DNA of 64,000 nucleotides from NCBI GenBank assembly GCA_947650285.1, contig CANTFL010000090.1, positions 248,001 to 312,000 on the forward strand, read 5' to 3'. A program made the position numbers and the translations under genes. Under the pieces are notes generated by a model. The model saw only the letters and a program-made list of their open reading frames with translations. It searched no databases and was not told the DNA's origin. Origin of the DNA: Hyaloperonospora brassicae. Taxonomy: Eukaryota > Oomycota > Peronosporomycetes > Peronosporales > Peronosporaceae. Of the stretch, positions 57,651-64,000 are shown piece by piece (within the stretch, counting starts at the first letter, position 1; every line of letters starts with the position of its first letter).

Positions 57651-59638
57651 GAGCCCGCTGTTGCAAAGTACGACAGCTTCCGCCATTGTCCACATATCGA
57701 GTTAGACTTGCTCGTGTCTGACCTACTGCGCGTACCACGCGCTTGTAAGATCGATGAGGACGCGCGGAAGTGATACGAGTTTGTTGCAGGCGACTTGGCT
57801 GACGAACAATACTCCAAACATGATTGCATCACGCAGAATTTCTTTAATCGAGTTGTACGTGCTATCTCCTGAAAGCCTTCTGTGTGCACGCCGCAAAAAA
57901 CCGATTCCAGCTATCTCCATTGATCAGATTATCGAGGTTTTATGATTAATCCAGGCCAGTAAAGAGGTCGTCGTGCGCCGATTTCCCCCGTCGACTCGCC
58001 ACACGCGATGTTACATCAACCTCGTTCTCGTTAACATCTTGTGCTGCATCTATGAATGTCTGCTCATTCACCACAATGACTGACTGTCGAGCCCCTCATC
58101 ACTCGTCATTAAATACCCACGTAGGGGGTCCGTTCAAGGCGACATCCAAATATGGTGTTGCATTTCGTCGAGAGCCCACATAACTGAGTCAATGCAGCCT
58201 GTCTCGAAGCAAGCTAGTTCCGATAGCCTCTTTCCGGCAAGAACATATGACTTGTACCAGCCCGTACCTCCTCATCGATCAGTTATTACCCATAGTGCAA
58301 AAACGAGAGAAGGAGGTGGTTTGTAAACTCAGTCTAGCATGTGACTCAAAACGTTCCTTCACTTTTCGCCAGCTTGTGCTCCATCGCAATTGATGAAGAA
58401 GTAAAAGCTGTGTAAATCATACGTTTCTAGTTTGGGCAGGCTGTGAGAGCTAGCTTACTGTAGATTCAGCTCTGCATGTAAAGGCAGAAGCTACATCGTG
58501 TCATCGGTTGTGGTCTGAAAGGTGAGTAGTGGTTAATTAACAAGTGGCGACATGCCATCAGTACTAGACGAATTGATTTTGAAAGACGTGGCTGATGTTG
58601 GTCACAAACTATATGATGGTAACACACATGATGATAATGCATTGAAGCGAAGATTGCTATACCGTCATTATGAATCATTTGAGAAATATAGTTTGGATGA
58701 CGGCGATGATGTCTAGCTATCTTCGTAAAAGCCTTGGCGATAATAAACCTCAATTGGTTCAGCCACTGTGCAAGATCCAATAAGCACGACATCTCTATCG
58801 CATACTCCGTGTAGCCGCACTGTAGCGTGCATCAGAACATGCGTGTGTCAGTTAGGATGACCGTTGACATGACATAAAGAAATTCCATCGTTTGTTTTAC
58901 GCTAGTCACTATTGCAAGCTGCGCGTCACGGTGCCTTGGCAATCGTCCAGCTCTCGCTCATCAGTCTCGATCAAACAGCGCGATGGGTAAAAAGTGGTGG
59001 ATCCTTAATTAAGGACGCGAAGAAATCTTGAGAAGGATAAGGGTGTGTCAACGGCATCAGACGAGTTGGGGTTCGTGATTTCCGTCACACTATAGCTTAC
59101 CCACAAGTGCTTAAACGAGTCCGTCCGTGCAGACTCCGCTATGTACCCAACTGGTGGGGCCGGCCCGTGCAACCGATCCGGCTTCAGTGCTATAGAGTAG
59201 AATGCGTCGCAGAAGGGTACTGATTCGGTTAGCCACCAGGACGTGTGGAAGAAGGCGGACAACGTTTCGCGTCCGATGATTCAGCTTTAGAGGAGGCTCT
59301 CGAAGCATGGATGATGGGAGCATCATGCTACAGTTCCCACCCGGGTTATTGGTAAGCACTCACCCGCGGGCTACGCGTGTTGTGATGCTTGATTTTTTCA
59401 AAGCGTACCTGGAAGGGAAGTTGGTTTCGAATTTTCCTCTGTATGCACGCATGCCTCAGTGCATCGCGGAGAAAACATTGCAACCCCAGATCTTGGAATG
59501 TTGAGGGGGGAAGACGAGGCCGATATCATGAGTCGGGAATTGGTCAAGAGTGCCAAGCGGACCAGAAACGACGCTGACACGAGGCGCCTGACTTTTATTA
59601 TGCAGGATCAAGCGGCTGCTCCGATCTGACATGTCGAG
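57651..59638. other. No supported gene; possible transposon debris
   Basis: Minus-strand ORF 58466-58792 contains LAQWLNQLRF, similar in DNA and protein to LNNWLNQLKL of the pogo relic at about 50840, so a small fragment of a related element may be present. Plus-strand ORF 59307-59504 contains MLDFFKAYLEGKL, vaguely like the copia RT motif D-x-x-x-A-(YF)-L-x-G-x-L. Both are weak. Confidence 0.35.
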
Positions 59639-60214
59639 ATGATTCCAATTCGTGGTAAGCTTCTTCAGACGTTGTGCCCGGCTACTATGCAGCGCGACGA
59701 CATTACTGATCCATTGCTCTCAGCTACGTCAACCTGTCAGCACCAATTGCACTATCCAGTCGGGGATTTAGTCAATGCAGTGGAGGCAAGAATGGTTCAA
59801 TCTATTCTGGAGTTTAACGTGTCATTTGAGGTTACATATGTGACACGTAGGTGCTCACACGACTCGGACATGTATGATTCCAATACTTTCGTGACGGCTT
59901 TCGGCACGGTGTCATGTCCCGAACAACTCAAGCTGGTAACGAACATCGAAATTTCCAGCACATTGACCTTCTTCCACCATTTCCGGTACTTTCAACGCGT
60001 TTACTGTTACATCTGCTATTCGCCTTATCACTCGAGTGCCAAGTGCAGGTGGCGCTATGGCACTATTCACGTTCAGCATCACCGCACGTTCAACGGTATG
60101 CCAATTGCTCCGCCTCACGTCAGTGGGTTGACTTTCAACCACTTGGACCTTGCCGGCCGCTACAGCATGTCGCTGGACTGGCGGACACTTTGGTGGCGAC
60201 CACGGCTAAGCTGA
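59639..60214 (+). CDS. ORF with a CCHC zinc knuckle, probably a gag-type relic
   Basis: 191 open codons from ATG 59639. Residues about 124-137 read CYICYSPYHSSAKC, a perfect C-x2-C-x4-H-x4-C knuckle as found in retroelement gag and some RNA-binding proteins. No other domain is recognisable, no LTRs were seen nearby, and the codon pattern is unlike the GC-rich genes. It could be the remaining half of a gag or LINE ORF1 gene. It may not be expressed. Confidence 0.35.
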   Translation: MIPIRGKLLQTLCPATMQRDDITDPLLSATSTCQHQLHYPVGDLVNAVEARMVQSILEFNVSFEVTYVTRRCSHDSDMYDSNTFVTAFGTVSCPEQLKLVTNIEISSTLTFFHHFRYFQRVYCYICYSPYHSSAKCRWRYGTIHVQHHRTFNGMPIAPPHVSGLTFNHLDLAGRYSMSLDWRTLWWRPRLS

Positions 60215-60258
60215 AGGCGGATGACGACAAGGCTCCCTTGTTGAGTAAGTTCTCATGA

Positions 60259-63200
60259 GAAACTCCTCGTGCAAGTTGATCGAATGATCCCACCGCGTCT
60301 CCTCTCGCTGGCGGACAGGCCGCTCGTGAAAGCGCTACTCGCTTCAGTGTTCCGTTGACGAACGAGTGGTTTGATCCTACGCGAACAAGAAAAATTGAAA
60401 TATGTGTTCCCCGGTGGTGCCGTCCAGCCAAGCTAGAGGACCTGCTGTAATACCACCCAAGCATCCGCAGTCCACCAAGGTTGACGATTTAAAAAATTAC
60501 CTCCCCCGAATTAGACGGCCTCTGCCCAGAATATCTCCACGACCACGGTCCAAATAATAAGAACCCGCCTCCCTTCATAAGTCCACGTGTCGTCCTAATA
60601 CCATTGTCGACAACGGCCTAGTCCACTCCACCGCCTTCCTCTACTTCAAGGGTGAACAATAAGCGCACGCAAACGATTCGTGAACTGGACCAAATACTGC
60701 GTGGGGATCATGAGGTCGCTGCCGCTGACCCAACTCCTGCCACTGGGGTCGAATCGTCGCTTCATACGTAGGCATCGAATGAGACGGCGCTTGACTCGGC
60801 TCGATTACCGACAGCGGCCGCAAATATAACGGTCGAGGAACTTCCGTGCGTAGCCGCAGAGGAAAGAGCGAGGTAGACACCAACAAATTATGCTACTTCG
60901 AGGCTCATGATCAGGCGCTTATAGGGGCTACTACTACTGAGACACAGCGTAATGGAGCTCATACTTCTATCGAAGAGGACAGTGAGAAAAAGCGGAGGTT
61001 GGGATATGAATACTGTACTGCAGGTACGGTGGCAAACCGAGCGATCACGGCTACAACGGACGTTTTAAACAACTGAAAACTTCAACAAGCCGTATAAAAG
61101 ATTATACCAAAACAGAAGCCCGTGACCGAAGTCAAAGTATCGCGAGATGAGACACCACCCACGACCTGCCAGCTGCGCTGACGGAAAGGAGCAGAGAGCG
61201 GAGTCGGTCTAGGATTCACCGCTTGTTTACTTCTTACATTTTCCGCAAACGGGAAATCACAAGTGGGCCACCACAGCCAGCACCTCGTAAGAGTTCATCC
61301 GCAGCTAATCTTCGTTATTCGGGCCCTTCGGACCCGCCACCAACGGATTCCCAAGAAATTGGATGGGCACCAGTCACATGATATTGATGTTACGATAGCG
61401 AAGACCACTATTACGTTTTGAAACACCATGTGCCAAAATTGTCAGGATGGAAGGGCAGTAACTCTGCCTCCCTGCTCCCCTAGTATAATCATTCCAGCTG
61501 ACCTAGTCAAGGCGTCCGAAAAAGTTTTCAAGACCTCGTCTTGAGTCATTTAAGATCTTGAGACGAGTGCCTCTGGTTTGATGACACTTCATGTCGCTGG
61601 CATGGGAGATCTATGTGTGCGGGTAGCGATTCGTTCCCCGATGGAACACTTTCGCGCTATCTATACTCACGACCAGACTTTATGCGCAACCATAGTGCCC
61701 AAAATTTTAGATGCCGCATCTAATGCGGTGGAGACTGCTACAGTATATGACAATACGAAACAAATTTAACGAACACGGCTGCGATTTGCAAATGGGTCAG
61801 CCAGCACAAGCAGTTGCAACCCTACCGGCTGGTTACCATACCAGTTAGACCAAAGGGACAAGCGAAGTGGATAAACACGTGTGCCTTGGACTTATAAAGA
61901 CTCATTATTGATCTACCTAATTCAGCTGCTTACCTTGCCTAGATGACGGGTGAAACCCTGCGTTCTTTTAATCATGCCATTAACATTGAAACTCAATTGT
62001 CTGTGATCCGGGTTCACACAACACACGCCAACACAAAACTTCGAGATCTATGCGCGGGTCGGGACGCCACGGCAGAAGAGCAAACCGGTAAAATACGATG
62101 GAGAACGACGGCCGATATTCAATGGTGACGAAGAGTTAGCAAACTACAGCCTGAGTTGTCGTGCGCTAATGTCGTCGAACCGCTTGCTGACATGGATTTT
62201 TGGGTTATTCTCAATGTTCTATGCATGTTGATACCAAATCTCGCACCCATTGAGAGTGAGACGTACGTGCTAATGCCGCAAACCAAGGCTGTGCGATACC
62301 ACCTCTCTATAGAGGTGCGCGCGGCGGTCGTCGGCATTCTGTGCAAATCTGCCAAATGCAACCCGGTACGTCAACTTATCGCTCGAGATGGTCAACTGCT
62401 GAACTCTATGTGCTGAGGGCGTCTCAATTTAGCTAGGGATGCAACGTCACAGACCGTGCCCAAACGGCGTCGTAGAATTATGTTTAAGAAGTCCCGTCAG
62501 GCGCGCATCTTCAGCATCGGTCTCCTATCACAGAATACCGCGGGATTCTACAAGCATCCGGAACACTGCTCATATTGCTTTGGTTACGTCCGGTACAGAG
62601 AATCGAGAGGAACCATTAATTTGGTTCTTCTTTTGAAAATGTGAGTCACTATCAGCTTAATATATACTATGAAAAAGCTTACCAACTCCTTTTGGGGCTT
62701 TGTGCACAAGCGTGGGCCCTCGCTGTATTATGAGTCAGAGAACGCTCGAGGCGGAGTGTTATATTTAGTATACCCCTAATCATCGATCACGGAAATGGTT
62801 CCGATGTCTGAGGCGCATTGGACGCCGCCCTTAATGGCTGTTAGTATCACTCTCTTTGGTGAAACAAATTTTGTAATCAACGTTGCGCACCAATTGTCAA
62901 GACTGACAGGGAGTCGATGTTCGAGAGCCTTCTACTTATTCTTCAGGATAACGACGGGACCATGTTGAATGAACGGGAATTTGACTGACTTAAGACCCGC
63001 AAGTTAACCGTTTGTATCGCCACCCGGACGTCACTATTCTTTGGCTCTGTGACGGCTTCTCGGTCAAGCACAATTCAGCGATGTTCTTGATGGTGACAGG
63101 AAGATCTACGAAGAAGAAATAGCTGTACCATCCCCTTTCAGGCGGCGGCACATACTACTTTCGACACTCTGCCGAGCGGCGGTTCGACAAGTTCACGTCT

Positions 63201-64000
63201 GGACAGGCGTTATGCGATTTCTCGGCATGCTGATCAATTGCGAGGCGTTTATATGAGGAACCTGGTCCAGATGATGACCGCAATGGCATCTGTATCAGTA
63301 TCGACGTTCCAAGGAATGTGGATCGCGTCCGGAAGCCAAGTCGCGTGAAACCTGTTCCAGGTTGTGCTCATGCGGTCTCGCACTAAGCATTCATTGCAAC
63401 CATTGCGCAGGCGCAGCTAAGCTGACGAGACTGGATCTGTTCCGATGTCGGACTATATCACGATCCGGAGATATGCCGTCTTGTCGGTGACTGATAGATC
63501 AATCCTTGCAAGGTTTATTTATCGACTACCAAAAATTCTCATTAAGGTCTAAAAAGCTATCAGCAGCGTCTGGGTCGTATCTATGTACTTTGGATGCTGC
63601 TCTACTGGTGTCGCGGACGCCATGTACATTATCTTCGAGCGATCATACACTTTGTGACCAGCCGAGCACTCCCGACCTACTGGCGAGCCTTTGGCGTAAT
63701 ATGGCAGAGTTTTGACGCTAATGGCTACAAGCCAAGAAATAGCGCCTTCTCGTTCAGCTCACATACGCGCCTGGAGAGACGTATCGTCGTTTTGACGCGC
63801 GAGTATAGTCTAATTTTCAATAAAATAATGATATAGTGTATTTGGGCTAAAAAGCAACAACGAGCCCGAATCGGTCCCAGGAAATGGCTGAAAAATGTTT
63901 GACGGCTGGAAGAGTAATATAACATTACTTTGCCTTTCCCGAAGCCACCGTCACGTTCCTTTCCTAAGCCTCCTCTCCAGACCGAATTGATTAATATTCT
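60259..64000. other. Gene-free tail of the window
   Basis: ORFs of 60-109 codons only, none recognised. No structured repeat noticed. Probably decayed mobile DNA or intergenic sequence. Confidence 0.45.

Noticed and set aside
57064..57738. 224-codon ORF upstream of the second oxidase
   Set aside because: It lies in the duplicated flank and the corresponding frame in the first copy is broken by stops; no motifs.

Overview
The window looks like a repeat-rich chromosomal segment of an oomycete, probably of the Phytophthora/downy mildew group. The evidence is GC-rich intron-poor genes with introns of about 70-85 bp, a match to the oomycete core promoter (GCTCAYTYYNCAWTTT-type) ahead of one gene and its duplicate, a plant-type mitochondrial ketol-acid reductoisomerase, and chromodomain Ty3/gypsy, Mutator-like and pogo-like elements. 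This placement is inferred from sequence style, not from a database search.

Layout. 1-9.8 kb is gene-poor repeat. It holds a truncated LTR-like repeat with a GATC-rich minisatellite, a 558-bp direct repeat present twice, an imperfect palindrome of about 2 kb with minisatellite arms, and a faint Ty1/copia relic. 9.9-26.1 kb is the gene island: ketol-acid reductoisomerase (minus), a two-exon DEDDy 3'-5' exonuclease (minus) and an unrecognised two-exon protein (plus). The last two are divergent neighbours pushed apart by a 9.2-kb Mutator-like element (159-160 bp TIRs, 9-bp target duplication with one mismatch), itself split by a 7.66-kb Ty3/gypsy element (534-bp LTRs, perfect 5-bp duplication TTACA). 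26-33 kb holds unresolved sequence and a secreted-type FAD-linked oxidase. 33-43 kb is a second, heavily decayed gypsy relative on the plus strand, interrupted by two insertions of about 1.2 kb that look like solo LTRs. 43-55 kb is AT-rich and gene-free apart from a pogo/Tigger-like relic. 55.3-57.65 kb is an inverted duplicate of the FAD-oxidase gene and its upstream region. 57.7-64 kb is repeat debris with a CCHC knuckle ORF.

The most interesting signals are: (1) an antisense ORF at the 3' end of the gypsy element, overlapping the chromodomain on the other strand and still recognisable at protein level in the diverged relic; (2) a chain of twelve tiny hairpins, mostly 5-bp stem/3-nt loop, in the R/U5 side of the gypsy LTR; (3) the 2-kb palindrome. 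The cellular genes do not form an obvious pathway. Two carry mitochondrial-type N-termini, and the duplicated oxidase is probably extracellular.
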